Positions 1 to 10,850 of a stretch of DNA of 64,000 nt are shown here, piece by piece. A program made the translations under genes and the position numbers. The stretch covers positions 40,234,001 to 40,298,000 of the forward strand of contig CM067557.1 in assembly GCA_034509755.1 (NCBI GenBank), given 5' to 3'. The notes under the pieces were generated by a model. The model made no database searches, was not told where the DNA came from, and saw nothing but the letters and a program-made list of their open reading frames with translations. The DNA comes from Anisodus tanguticus (Eukaryota; Streptophyta; Magnoliopsida; Solanales; Solanaceae). The first letter of the stretch is position 1, and each line of letters starts with the position of its first letter.

Positions 1-770
1 TTGATAAGTTCTTGATTTCCAGTTTTATTGTAATAATTAGTTTATCATTTCTACCATTGTAATAGTTACTTATTTCCCGTTCCCCACAACAATCGTATTC
101 CAACAGAACTCAATTAGAAAAAAACTATCCAAGATTCCAAGTAATGTGTTTTTTTAGAAACGGATGAATTAGTATATAAAATAATAAAAGTGTTATTATG
201 ATCATACGTACCCGTCAAATTGACAACTAGCCGTGTGTTTTTTATTCATAATTAAAGAAGAACTCTCTCTCTCTATATATATATATCAATTTTTTTTTTA
301 CTCAGTATTAATTACTAGTAACTACGTATTGTGTTTGTGCTTCTTTATTCTTATCTTTTGATGATTGTAGCCACAGAAGATGAAGGGCCTAATTAAGGCC
401 ATCACCAAATAGAACTTGAGAAAGCCATTAATAAAAATGCAGCCAATTGATAGATGCCAACAAAAACCAAAATGTCATTTTCATTCCTCTACCATTGCAT
501 ATATATATTTATCTTTTTCCCTTGTCACATGGAAGAGAAAGTGCTCACCTCAAATTAGTTTATGACCTTTTATGGAATGTTTTATCCTAAATCCTTCTAT
601 TTTTTATTTCGTGGCAAAAGATAAGGACATATGTCGACACCATAAATTAATGATAGTACTATTTGATACTCGATTGTTAATAAAAAATTTAAAACTAAAC
701 AACCTTTTATTATCTCTTACATTAAAAGTAAAAGCAGATATCCTAACGTGTAGGATAAAGTAATTTACCG
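1..770. other. AT-rich intergenic DNA
   Basis: No coding sequence is recognised. A short CT run grading into a TA microsatellite lies at about 264-287. Short open frames here have no family features. Confidence 0.5.
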
Positions 771-778
771 TGAGGTGA

Positions 779-915
779 GATTGAGGATTAGCTCACTTGG
801 TAAACTTTCTATCTTTCACAGTTAAAATGGAGGGTCAAACTTCATCATTGATATAACATTTTCTTCCCCTTTTTTCTGTCCTCTCGTCCTCTAATGTAAC
901 AAAAAATTATTTAAA
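779..915 (+). repeat. tRNA-derived SINE-like fragment
   Basis: An A-box-like stretch TAGCTCACTTGG (789-800) is followed about 32 bases later by a degenerate B-box GGGTCAAACTTC (832-843), then a pyrimidine-rich body and an A-rich end. This is the layout of a tRNA-derived SINE head. It is not a functional tRNA because no acceptor-stem pairing is seen. Boundaries are approximate and no target-site duplication was found. Confidence 0.38.
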
Positions 916-980
916 AAGAGTAATCTACCTGAAACTTTATACCAATATTCATATTAGGCTGAGTTAGTAGTAATTATATA

Positions 981-1130
981 TTCCTTCCGTTTCACTTAAT
1001 TATGTGGAGGGTTCAGAGTTCGCGACTTCACGATGAATCCAAACATAAATTTTTTAAATTAAAATTTATATTTAAAATTATATTAAAAAAATAGTATATA
1101 ATATTGACACCTACATTGAAATAGATGGAG
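981..1130. mobile_element. Stowaway-like MITE (degenerate)
   Basis: The left end TTCCTTCCGTTTCACTT and the inverse of the right end, CTCCATCTATTTCAATGT, resemble the CTCCCTCCGTTTC termini of plant Tc1/mariner Stowaway elements. TA dinucleotides flank both ends (979-980 and 1131-1132). The interior is AT-rich and non-coding. Confidence 0.45.
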
Positions 1131-1132
1131 TA

Positions 1133-2105
1133 CTAAAATTCTTATATTTTGATGAAGCAAGTGAGTAATGTTGACCTTTATTTGAATTGGATCACTTGAT
1201 TGTCATGTTTGCAAATTAAAATACAAAACATATAAATTGAAAGGATTTTTTATGATGATTAAATTGGTCATCATTTTGCACGCAACTATAAAGGATTTCT
1301 TGGCATGCATCGTGTCAAAGTTCCAATTTTTGACAAATTCCAAATCAGACATCAATTAGTTACTCCCACCAATTTTAAGATTTTGACTTATTCATCGAAA
1401 ATTACTTTATGACATTAAATTAAGAGAATTATTTAACTAAATTATCCTAGAAATTGTAAGGAAGTATAGAAAGACTTCAGAAATTAGATCATGGAATATC
1501 ATTTACTCCTATTAGACGAGGATAATTTTTTATATTTTTAAAGGGGGAGTCAACTTACACTTTTAAGATTTAATTTTGTATCTCATTCGCTATCTGTACT
1601 CACATTGTAGTCCAATTAATCCGAATTCACGTCGTGCAGGACCGGGAAACGCTCCCTATCAAGGATTGAGGAATAGATTAATCCGATGCACCACATCCTT
1701 TTATGGTAACACTTTTAATATGGTAACACTTTTAATCTGACAATGAGACCTCCTACCTTTTCAGTAAATAAAAATTGGGGAAATTTAAATAAAATTTGTA
1801 TAAATTTCATCATCTGTCTTTATTTAACCAAATAATGCATGGTGAAAACCTCAATGGAGGATATCCAAATTCCAAAGACAGTAAAGTTAAATCTACAAAA
1901 CAAAGCCAAGCCATAAATTATTTTCAAGCAAAAGATAAAATATCAAAATAACCAAAAAAATAAGTGAAATATACATAATTAATTCACATTTTTTGGTCAA
2001 ACAATGGACACCCAAAGATTTTTCTCTCTTTCATTTTGGCCCTCTCATGATAAAATATTTCACATGGAAGTCATTTTCCGTCCATAAATCATCTAAATCC
2101 AACGG
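1133..2105. other. Intergenic DNA downstream of the A20/AN1 gene
   Basis: No gene is seen. A GC-richer patch at about 1620-1710 (CGTGCAGGACCGGGAAACGC) resembles a dispersed Solanaceae repeat but is too short to classify. The stretch next to 2112 should contain the 3' UTR and polyadenylation region of the minus-strand A20/AN1 gene. Confidence 0.4.
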
Positions 2106-2111
2106 CTGTGA

Positions 2112-2561
2112 TTAAATCTTCTCCAATTTCTCAGCTTTGACCAACGGATTTGCCTTAGCAATTGCTTCTCTCCCCATAGATTTGAAATCAAACGAACATC
2201 CATGTATTTCCGGGTACCGATGGGTCCCACAAAAAGTGATCCCACACTTACACTTAAATCCGGTCAACCCGACCTTCTTCCTACAAACCGAACACCGGTT
2301 CGACTGAACCGCCACCGGTTGAACCGCCGCCGCCGCCGCAATAACCTCCGTTTTTTCCACTATTTTAACCGGTTCAGGCAACACCAATACCGATGACGTG
2401 GATTTTTGTGAAGGAAATAGAGAATCCATGGATTTTTGTTGATAAATTTCATGGTAACATTTGGAGCAGAAATTTTGTGTTGCTGGGATACCAAAAAAAC
2501 CACAATTATTTGCACATAATATATGTCCCTCTGGTGCTTCACATCCATGTTCTTCGGCCAT
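2112..2561 (-). CDS. A20/AN1 zinc-finger stress-associated protein (SAP)
   Basis: The product is 149 residues in one exon. Residues 16-35 form an A20 zinc finger (C16-x3-C20-x11-C32-x2-C35). Residues 90-122 form an AN1 finger (C90-x2-C93-x10-C104-x1-C106-x4-C111-x2-H114-x5-H120-x1-C122), and all eight AN1 ligands are present. An Ala/Val/Pro-rich linker joins them. Plant SAPs are usually 130-180 residues and intronless. They bind or transfer ubiquitin and modulate responses to drought, salt, cold and ABA. The frame stays open upstream to 2705, but the start at 2561 (MAEEHGCEAPEGH) is preferred because SAPs begin just before the A20 finger and the upstream part is low-complexity leader. An ABRE and a TATA-like run lie upstream. 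Family assignment is firm; the exact SAP subgroup is not determined. Confidence 0.95.
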   Translation of the reverse strand: MAEEHGCEAPEGHILCANNCGFFGIPATQNFCSKCYHEIYQQKSMDSLFPSQKSTSSVLVLPEPVKIVEKTEVIAAAAAVQPVAVQSNRCSVCRKKVGLTGFKCKCGITFCGTHRYPEIHGCSFDFKSMGREAIAKANPLVKAEKLEKI

Positions 2562-2649
2562 AATTATCTCGATTTCTCTTCGGTATCGGGAAAAAAAAAT
2601 CTGGGATTTTTTGGGTATGAAATTGGGGTAAGATGGGATGAAAGGAGAG

Positions 2650-2672
2650 TATATATATATATATAAAATAAA
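2650..2672 (-). promoter_or_regulatory. TATA-like run upstream of SAP gene
   Basis: An alternating TA run ending in TAAAATAAATAAA lies about 90-110 bases before the SAP start codon, a usual distance for a plant TATA box with a 60-80 base leader. It could also be just a microsatellite. Confidence 0.45.
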
Positions 2673-2905
2673 TAAAGAAAGGGAAGGATCAGAGGAAGGA
2701 GACAAAAATTTATAAGGGAATTTAATAATGAAAATGGTGGCAAATCATTAGAAGAACATAATAAAGAAATCTTATGAAAAGAACAGGCTGGAAGAGGCAA
2801 AAAAGAGGATGAAGGTGGTAATTTGTTTTATTTTTTTGGGTAACCCAGCAAATGAAGGGAAGCCAAAGAAATTTGGTTATGGGAATAATTGGGTGGTGGG
2901 GGAGG

Positions 2906-2914
2906 ACACGTGGC
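2906..2914. promoter_or_regulatory. G-box / ABRE
   Basis: ACACGTGGC is a strong match to the ABA-responsive element recognised by AREB/ABF bZIP factors. It lies about 345 bases upstream of the SAP start codon and fits the known ABA and drought induction of many SAP genes. Function is inferred from position. Confidence 0.55.
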
Positions 2915-2968
2915 TAGAGGATGGTGGTTTGAGATGAGAGGTAATTCGAAGACCAAAAATCTCCTTTT

Positions 2969-3262
2969 CAATTTTTTTTTTTTATTAATAGCGCATTCGC
3001 GCTAGCTTGTGTACATTTTTTATTCACCGAGGTACTTGGTATTTTCTATCAATACTGGTATCTGGAAACTTGTTGACTAAACAGGCGAGAAGCAATCATC
3101 TATTGGTATTTTTACCTCTTAAGATTCAAAGTCGCAAAAAATCTCTTATTCTTTTAACAGTAGAATTTGAACCCGCGTGCACACATCTCAACTTATTATA
3201 CGAGATGTTTGCTACTTTCCACCAACATAAGTATCAAATAACTTGTCCAAAGAGTAGTCAGC
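2969..3262 (-). repeat. SINE upstream of the SAP gene
   Basis: Read on the minus strand, the block has a head with GGTGGAAAGTAGCA and a B-box-like GGGTTCAAATTCT, a body of about 200 bases, and an A-rich 3' end (a T run at about 2970-2985 on the plus strand). This matches the plan of Solanaceae tRNA-derived SINEs. No clear target-site duplication was found. It begins about 410 bases upstream of the SAP start codon. Confidence 0.45.
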
Positions 3263-3289
3263 AATTAAAATAACTCATATATCAAGTAA

Positions 3290-3360
3290 CAGATCAAAAG
3301 AAATCATCTACTAATATTTTTTACCTCTATTAAGATGTGAAGTCGAAAAAACTCTTAGTA
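3290..3360 (-). repeat. Second partial copy of the upstream SINE body
   Basis: The stretch AAATCATCTACTAATATTTT followed by TTACCTCTATTAAGATGTGAAGTCG closely repeats 3090-3150 of the neighbouring SINE in the same orientation. It looks like a local partial duplication or a second truncated insertion. Confidence 0.4.
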
Positions 3361-4220
3361 GACGTAATCAATAATTTTAATATATGAGTTCTGCATCACA
3401 ATTATTTTTATTTAATGAATTTTAATAAATTATTTATACACATCACATTAATTTTTAACACAAATATAAGGTTCGAGTCATTGTTAGCTAAAGGGCTAGC
3501 TCCTCCACGGCAATGTGTTTAGTCTAAATTAAATTATTTTAGCATAATTATATATTAACTAATTATAATTAAGTAATAAAGGCAAGTGTCGTGTGTTAGT
3601 TGGATATGCAGATATTAGTTGTCATTTTTTTTTTGGAGACAGCAATTAGGATATGGCGATGGGGTAGTGGGTTAGGTGGTAGGTTAAGTTGGATGGGTTA
3701 AGTTATGGGGATGAATATGATTATTGTCCTCTAGTATGTTCTAATCCAATTACGTGTGTGCTTAGCTGCATTCATATGTTTAATTTTAGTCAATTCTGCA
3801 ACACTCTCAAATAATTACCTTTACTTACTATTTTAAACACCTATAGAAAAAGATCAAAGGCGTATTATTTGGTTTTTGACTCTTTTTTTTTTATTATTAT
3901 TATTACATACTATTATTCAATTAATTTTTGCTTAGAGAATACACTAGTCTCTCCTTTTTCTTATTTTCAAAATGCTCCCACTTGCCATTCACTATTCTCC
4001 ATCAAAAAGAAAGAAGGTAGAAAACGTCAATATTAATAAACAATAATTATATTATTTTTATTTATTATTATTGTTTTTATAGTGATAGTGGACTCCTTTT
4101 GAAGGGAAAATTAAAAAAAGGAATCTAGCGTTAAACATGACAAAGCGGAGGAATAAGTGTTCAACCTCTCTTTTATTAGTATAGTTTTTTGGTAACTACG
4201 CAGGCCGGGATCATGGATAG
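3361..4220. other. AT-rich intergenic DNA
   Basis: No coding or recognised repeat family. It contains short homopolymer and ATT-repeat tracts (about 3885-3905). Confidence 0.4.
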
Positions 4221-4222
4221 TA

Positions 4223-4606
4223 CTCTCTCCGTTTCAAAATAAGTGTGTTTTTATCAAAAAAAATATTTTAAAATAATAATTACTTTAAGAATTCAAAATA
4301 ACAATTTTTTTCCCCAGTTATACTCTTATAGTGAAGAATTTTACTACTTCTTAAGAACTACTAGCAAAGTCAAGTATTGTACTCTCCGTCTCAAAATACA
4401 ATTGCTTTAAAAATTTAAAACAAAAAATATTTTTCCAGCTACTCTTATATTAAAGAACTACTTCTTCTTAATAATGTTCAATTCTCAAGAAAACATCTAT
4501 TACTCCTAATAAATAATAATAATTTAATAAATTATATATTATATTTATTAATTTTTTAATAGGCGTAAAATGAGCTAAAACGCAATTTATTTTGGAACGG
4601 AAAGAG
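4223..4606. mobile_element. Stowaway-like MITE (Tc1/mariner type)
   Basis: Terminal inverted repeats CTCTCTCCGTTTCAAAATAA (4223-4242) and TTATTTTGGAACGGAAAGAG (about 4587-4606) are flanked by TA on both sides, the classic Stowaway layout. A further internal terminus-like motif, CTCTCCGTCTCAAAATAC, lies at about 4382-4400, so the element may be a tandem or nested pair. There is no coding capacity. Confidence 0.65.
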
Positions 4607-4608
4607 TA

Positions 4609-5858
4609 CTACTCCTACCTATTATTAAATAATAAAATGTTTTCTTCCGAAAAAGTGGTGAAATCTTGTTCTTATCGTATATAAACTAAAAAAAGGGAAT
4701 CACAATCCGTGCAGGTCCGTTAGTACATTTTCATCCTCTTTTGGTGTAAAATTGATTTTTTTTGGGGGAGTGAGGGCTGATGGGAGTTTAGAAAATGAAG
4801 AAGACTTTATGATGTTCATCAAGCAAAAACGGTTAACTCCACATTCGTTCACATCTAATTTATCACAACAAACAGGGAAATTACTTATACGATACTCTTT
4901 ATTTTAATTTATATAACTATATTTGATTAGATATAAATATTAACTTAAGTTTCAATAACTATAAAAAAACTTTCGATTTCACTCAGAAAAAGTTAAAATT
5001 TATGATCTAAAGCACAATTTAAATATTTTTATGATTATAAATTCTTTTATTAATATTATTTGGTACAAGAGTATTTTCTTCTTCAAGATATGACTTGTGA
5101 AGTAAAAACTTTCATTTACCGTTATTTATTATTGATATTATTTGGTGCAAAAAGTAAAAGAAAGACGTGTAGGTGGATCGACTCATCAGATGCCCATTGG
5201 AGTAGGATCCGCACAAGAAAAAACACTTGTCATTCATTGGTTACTTCTTTAAGATATGCCTTGTGACGTAAAGACTCCCATTCACCCGCATTATATATTA
5301 TTGATTACTTGATATATATATATATATATAAATGAACATTATTGCAATATTTTTTGAATCTCTTATCATCTGCCTCAGCTAAAGCTTAAGAAAACAACAT
5401 AAATGAATCAAAATTAAAGTATCTGTATAAGTAATACTAAGTTACTAAGTAGTTATTATTGGTAATCTCGTATATATAGGCAATACTAACAGAGGGCGCA
5501 TACACCAAATCTTATCTACTAACTATAGGATTAAACTAGTTATTTGTATAGATATGTGTCTGTCCGTCAGAACGCTAGCTTAATTATTAAGTTTTTTAAT
5601 TATATAGATTATTATGGGTTATATAGCCAACTCCAAACTAAAGAAATCGATTGTACAACACAACTATCATAGCCTATAAATATATTCGCTTAAGACATCT
5701 TTGATTATTCTTTTGGTAATAAAGTTGTTTTATACTAATATCCAAGTAGTACTAAAATTCCTTGTGATTAAATTGTATCCTTAACAGTTTGTAAAGCCTA
5801 ACTACTTACCTAACACTTAACTAATGCCATTGCCACCGTTATCTTGATTTAAGAATGG
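4609..5858. other. AT-rich intergenic DNA
   Basis: No gene recognised. There is a TA microsatellite at about 5312-5330. Two similar stretches (about 5060-5145 and 5225-5300) share an AAGATATG(C)CTTGTGA(A/C)GTAAA motif and may be an old local duplication. Confidence 0.4.
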
Positions 5859-5859
5859 T

Positions 5860-6400
5860 TTCAGGACAATGCCAGTGAGAGACTGGCTATGGGTGGTTTC
5901 ATGAGAGGTAGAGGTAGACCGAATAAATTTTGGGGAGAAGTGATCAGACAGAACATGGCGCAGTTACAGCTTAATGAGGACATGACCTTAGATAGGAGGT
6001 TGTGGCGGACACGAATTAGAATAGAATGCTAGTAGGTAGTTGAGCGTTTCCTCGTGTATTCTTCCATATCAGTAGGCGTAGTAGTATCCTTGTAGTTTTA
6101 TCCTTTTATTTATGTTATTAGCTGCTCTCTCTTGCACTCGATTACCATATTAGTTTGTTGCAGTTACTGTTACTTTTCTGAATAATGTTTATCTATAGTA
6201 TTTTGCCTTGACTTCTTTATTTTCATCTACTTTCATCAATTTTATCTGACATTCTTTATTGTGTTTTTTTCTTGAGCCAAGGGTCTTTCAGAAACAGTCT
6301 CCCTACCTCCCAAGGTAGGAGTAAAGTATGTATACACTCTACTCTTCATAAACCTCACTTGTGGAATTACACTGAATTTGTTGTTGCTGCTGTTATTGTA
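5860..6400 (+). mobile_element. 5'-truncated RTE-type LINE, 3' end
   Basis: The frame at about 5877-6032 encodes the extreme C-terminus of an RTE LINE polyprotein: ERLAMGGFMRGRGRP, then FWGEVIR, MAQLQL, EDMTLDRRLWRTRIRIE and a stop at 6030-6032. About 240 bases of 3' UTR follow, then a tail at 6274-6400 (GGGTCTTTCAGAAACAGTCT, CCTCCCAAGGTAGGAGTAAA, ending in TTG/CTG units). That tail is shared with tobacco-type TS SINEs, which are thought to use this LINE's machinery. A frameshift near 5875 and loss of everything upstream show a 5'-truncated dead copy. Confidence 0.75.
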
Positions 6401-6529
6401 TATTTCGTTTGAAATTAAGATATATCAAAAAAGTTAATTTCCTAGCTTTATTGGATGAGTTGAAGGTATACCTCTAATTAATAGAGTAGAAAATTCAGTT
6501 ATAGATAAAAGTCATAAAAATTAGAAAAC

Positions 6530-6725
6530 TGTTATAAATATTATTAATTATTGTGATTGTCTATCCCTACAAAGAAAGTTAGGGCTAGTAACTATGGGGC
6601 CAAGTCATTTTTATTATGAATAGAGATATTTTCTTAATTGTATTTAAGTCAAGAGAAATAAAGAACTCTCCTCTCTTTTTTCTTTCTCCATAATATTCTT
6701 GTTCTAGTTTTATTAATTCATAACA
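6530..6725 (+). repeat. 5' LTR of copia 6530-10845
   Basis: Direct repeat of 10652-10845, beginning TGTTATAAATATT and ending TTCATAACA. Both copies carry the block CTATCCCTACAA(A/G)GAAAGTT. Confidence 0.8.
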
Positions 6726-7469
6726 CTTTATCAGCACGAGACTCTAACTAATCGAGTAACCGGAAAGTAATGGATAATTGTCTAACGTTTCTCATCTGCT
6801 ACATAATCGTCCCAAAGGTTTGAACTTCGAGTTTTATAGTTTATTTGCTGAAACTTAAAGGTACGTACTTTTCTGTCTCGTATATCTATTGCTATATATC
6901 TCAAATCAGTTTAGTAGATATTGCTGCTTATGTTACTACACGTCAAGGACATTAATATTTATCATTACCTGAGTTGCATAGATGCTTTTTTGGATAAAGC
7001 TACTGTTTGCGTCCTTTCTTTTTAAATCATGGAGATTTAATCACTGGATATTACTGAAGGTGAAATTACTATATATGCAACTAGAAGTGTTTGTATTAAT
7101 TACCACCGGAAGTGGTGATGTCTCTGAAGGCTCTGATGAAGACATATTAGAGAAGTATTTTCTATATTTTATTTACTTCGATTCGATTTGTTTTTGAAGT
7201 AGCAATATCTTATAAAAGGTTTGTAGCTATTATAATTTGATATGTTTAAGGCATGTTTAAATAATTATGTTTCATTCCTGAAGAATGAGAACTTTCGATA
7301 AATATAACAAATATAAATCCATTTTCTGAAGTGAATGCGATGATATTTAGTAAGATTATAAATACAGACGTGATCTTGGTTTCACCTCCAAAGAGGTAGA
7401 ATAATTGAGAAAAATATTCTGAATATTTTATTCTTTAATCCCTGGGTAGTAAAACTTTAAATTTTATAA

Positions 7470-7796
7470 TTTACTCACGAAGAGGTAAACTTTGAGATTT
7501 ACTCCCGAAGTGGTAAGACTCCGAAATTTACTCGCGAAGTAGTAGAACCCTGAAATTTATTCTCAAAGTAGTAAGAATTTAAAATTTACTCGTGAAATAG
7601 TAAAATAACAAAAGTTTACTCCCAAAATAGTGAAACTTTAAAGTCTTTAAAATTTACTCATGACGTAGTAAGACTTAAAAGATTATTCCTGAAGTAATTA
7701 GACTTTGCTTTACTCCCAAAGTAGTAAGATTTTGGACTTTACTTCTCAAAAAGTTCAACTTTGAAATTTACTTCTAAAAGTAGTAAAATAATAGAT
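7470..7796 (+). repeat. 29-base degenerate tandem repeat inside copia
   Basis: About 11 diverged units follow the pattern TTTACTCCCGAAGTAGTAAG plus about 9 more bases. The first units measure 28-30 bases. The array lies between the 5' LTR and the recognisable pol remnants. It has no reading frame. Confidence 0.65.
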
Positions 7797-8599
7797 TTTT
7801 CTACCCAAAATCTATTGTAACTTTATAATGCATGTAAATAGTTTCCTTACTTTTCTGACAGCTACTATTTTAGTTATTTAGTGTGGCAAAATAATGAAGG
7901 ACATATTTACCATAGAAGTATCAAAGATGATATAACTTAATATTTACTTTTTGTCATTTATGAATTTAAGAATGTCTTTATAATCATTTGGTTGCAATTT
8001 TTTTTGTCATGACACCAACGATGTTAGAGAAATATTTGATAGTACGAATCAATTAAGGGTTCCAGAAGAGCTAACTATTTATCTAGAAGATCATGACATT
8101 AGTAATGTCTAAACAATATGTGATTATGGAGAATAAATCAAAGGCTCCTGAAGAGCTTATATACTATTATGTAATTCGTTTTAGATTGCAACATACGAAG
8201 TTGTTATGATCGAAACCCAAATTGTAGTAAACCCGAAGTTTACTAAACTAAATGACTATCATATTGAAGCTATAAATGATGAGAGGATTAAATATCTTCA
8301 ATATCATAGTGGGTAAGAAATATGTACGTGAGAGATTATCCTTTTTTTTCAAAATTGTACTACACAAATATAAGAATGATGAAATCATATGTCATGATAA
8401 ATCAGAAGTTTATTGATAAGGAATTCAAGTCATAGTAAATCAGATGTTTACTAAAACAAATAACACATGACATGGTAAGCTTGAAGTTTACTAGTAAATA
8501 ATTTTATCATTTGGCATGAGCAATTTTGCCATCTTGATTCAAATATGAAGTGCAAATTGAGTATTTGACATATATTGAAGAACTAGAAGTTTCTTCAAG

Positions 8600-10420
8600 A
8601 ATTTATTTGTGTTGCTTGTTTTCCTGATAAGTTGATTATACTAGCTAATGTTGGAATTGAATTTCTTAAATTCTGAAAAAATATAAAAGGTGAATATGAG
8701 CTCCTTCACTTGTCATGTGATATTAAATAGATGCATCTCTGAGATGGTCACATGTGCACTTATTATCAACCTGCAGTTTGACATTTGCATAATTGCTTGC
8801 TCAAAATAATTAAGTTAAAGCACAATTTTTAGATTATATAATCAAGACAGTTCATCTTGATAATACTAATTCATATCCAAGCTGGTTTAGCATATAATGC
8901 CTCCAATAAATAGCTAAATTATTCCTTATGATGACAAAGCTTCATGTGCTGGTCTGAAATATAATATATTGCATACAACATCACTTGTATGCTTTAGACT
9001 AATAAAATATAATAAATTCTCCCCTCACAACTGATTAAGGGTCAGGAACCGGATATTTCCATCTAACGGTTTTTTATGTGTTGTATATGATTAATTGATC
9101 TACCATGATGCACAAAGATGGGATATATGTTAGCTTTTCTAACATAGGGGGAGATAATAAGCAGCTAAGAAATATGTTATGAATTATAATTGGTATGATC
9201 GTCATTTAAAGATAATTCAAGTCAAGTGCTACAAGCATTTGCTGACCAAAATTTATTTTTAATTTAGCTGCAACATGCTCCTATTAAATTAATGTCCTCG
9301 AAGGACAAAGTCTACAACATGCATGAAACGTGATAGACTAATCGATTTTAAATAAATATTCCTTGAAAAGGGAGAAGAGCAAATGACCAATTGGTTATAA
9401 TAAGGAGGCAATATGCTCTTGAAGAGCATGCGCCATAACATAACATGAAACCTCATGAGAAGTTTAGGTACCTAAAATAATGAAAGTAATGAGATCTCAG
9501 CAAGTTATGTCACAATACGAACCGATACAAATGATATATCATCGATGATATTTTTGGTACAATATAGCATAATATTGTAAAAAAATGTGAGGGTCTGAAT
9601 TTACATCTATAAAGTATGTTAACATAGACATTATTACCAAGTGAAATGATGCATTTTGGTAAGCTTCAAGCTTATTGGACCTGAAGTCCAAACAACAGAA
9701 AATGTTATGCATTTAAATATTAATAGATATTGTCACTTGACAAGATTTATATGAATTCTTGAAGAATTATAAATGCCTGAAGCATATGCAGGTTCTAAAA
9801 ATTTGTTCATAATTCTTGTATGGATTAAATCAAGCAAAGTGAATGTGATTATATCATAATGAGTATTCATTGACTAAGGGTACACATGACTCTATTATAC
9901 TTACATCTTTGTGAGTGTAAATTGATTACTTGAATATTATTCGAACTTTTGAAGAGTTTCCAAAAGCAATAAATTAACTGTTGAAATGAGAAACTTGCAG
10001 AACTCTTTGGTCCTGAAGTGCCATATTTTTATGTTATTGATCCATCTTTATATTTTGCTATGCCTATGAGGGATTATAGGCATATGATGTTGATCTACAT
10101 GCCAGTTAAATCATATAAAATAACATTTATTCATAAAGCAAGTTAGGAATGCACTTAGAGTGATTTCAACTATATTACATGCCGGTGCAACTCTATCCTG
10201 AAGATGCAACAACATACATAGCCCAACTAACATAAAAATGGATGAAACAAAGCACATTTCACCAAAGTTGTTCTTCACACACGACCTTCAAAAGAATGAT
10301 GATATCAACGTGCAACAGATTCGTTCAAGTGATAATATGGTTGATTTGTTCACCAAGTCTCTATCAACTGCAACTTTCTAGAAGATGGTGCACAAGATTG
10401 AATTGCGAAGATTCAAGTTT
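8600..10420 (+). pseudogene. Copia pol remnants (INT, RT, RNase H end)
   Basis: Several short tracts read as copia pol in different frames. About 8620-8705 resembles the end of GAG-pre-integrase and the start of integrase (PDKL, VGIEFLKF, IKGEYE). About 9770-9990 resembles the RT stretch around PEAYAGSKNL and EEFPKAI. At 10225-10385 the RNase H tail reads HISPKLFFTHDLQKND, then VQQIRSSDNMVDLFTKSLS. Stops and frameshifts are abundant. The parent belongs to the copia group with very short LTRs and a GCACGAG-type PBS; the exact clade is a recollection, not a search result. Confidence 0.6.
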
Positions 10421-10651
10421 TAGATTGATGTTCTCATCAGGGAGAGTTAATACGCGATGTACTCTTTTTTCCTTATAAGGTTTTGTCCCACATGGTTTTC
10501 GTTGAAAGGTTTTTAATGAGGCAATCAAAATGCATTTTATTAGAAATGTGTACTCTTTTTTCTTCACTAAATTTTTTCCACTGCCTTTTTTCTAGTAAGG
10601 TTTTAACGAGGTGCATTATCTACCAAATAGACATTCAAGGGGGGGGGGGGG

Positions 10652-10845
10652 TGTTATAAATATTGTTTATTATTGTGAATGTCTATCCCTACAAGGAAAG
10701 TTAGGGCTAGTAACTTTGGACCAAGTCAATTTTTTATTATAAATAGAGATACTTCCTTCATTGTATTTACATCCCTCAAGAGAAATAAAAAACTCTCATC
10801 TCTTTCTCCACAATATTCTTATTCTAGTTTTATTATTTCTTAACA
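10652..10845 (+). repeat. 3' LTR of copia 6530-10845
   Basis: Direct repeat of the 5' LTR, preceded by a 12-13 base G run that forms part of the polypurine tract. Confidence 0.8.
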
Positions 10846-10850
10846 AAAAA

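Larger units (their letters stand above)
6530..10845 (+). mobile_element. Decayed Ty1-copia retrotransposon
   Basis: A pair of LTRs of about 195 bases (TGTTATAAATA...TAACA) bounds 4.3 kb. The PBS-like sequence TTATCAGCACGAGACTCTAA follows the 5' LTR directly, and a polypurine tract with a run of G (about 10640-10651) precedes the 3' LTR. The flanks AAAAC (6525-6529) and AAAAA (10846-10850) are a possible target-site duplication with one mismatch. Integrase, RT and RNase H traces can be read in shifting frames between about 8600 and 10480, with many stops. This is one of the oldest-looking copies in the window. Confidence 0.8.

Noticed and set aside
789..843. Possible tRNA gene
   Set aside because: A- and B-box-like sequences are present, but no acceptor or anticodon stem can be folded, so a SINE-like remnant is more likely.
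2202..2800. Other frames overlapping the SAP gene
   Set aside because: They overlap the A20/AN1 frame on the same or opposite strand and show no domain.
5060..5266. Small host gene
   Set aside because: 68-codon frame in AT-rich DNA with no recognisable feature.
7470..7796. CRISPR-like repeat array
   Set aside because: The units are contiguous and diverged, without unique spacers, and lie inside a plant retrotransposon.
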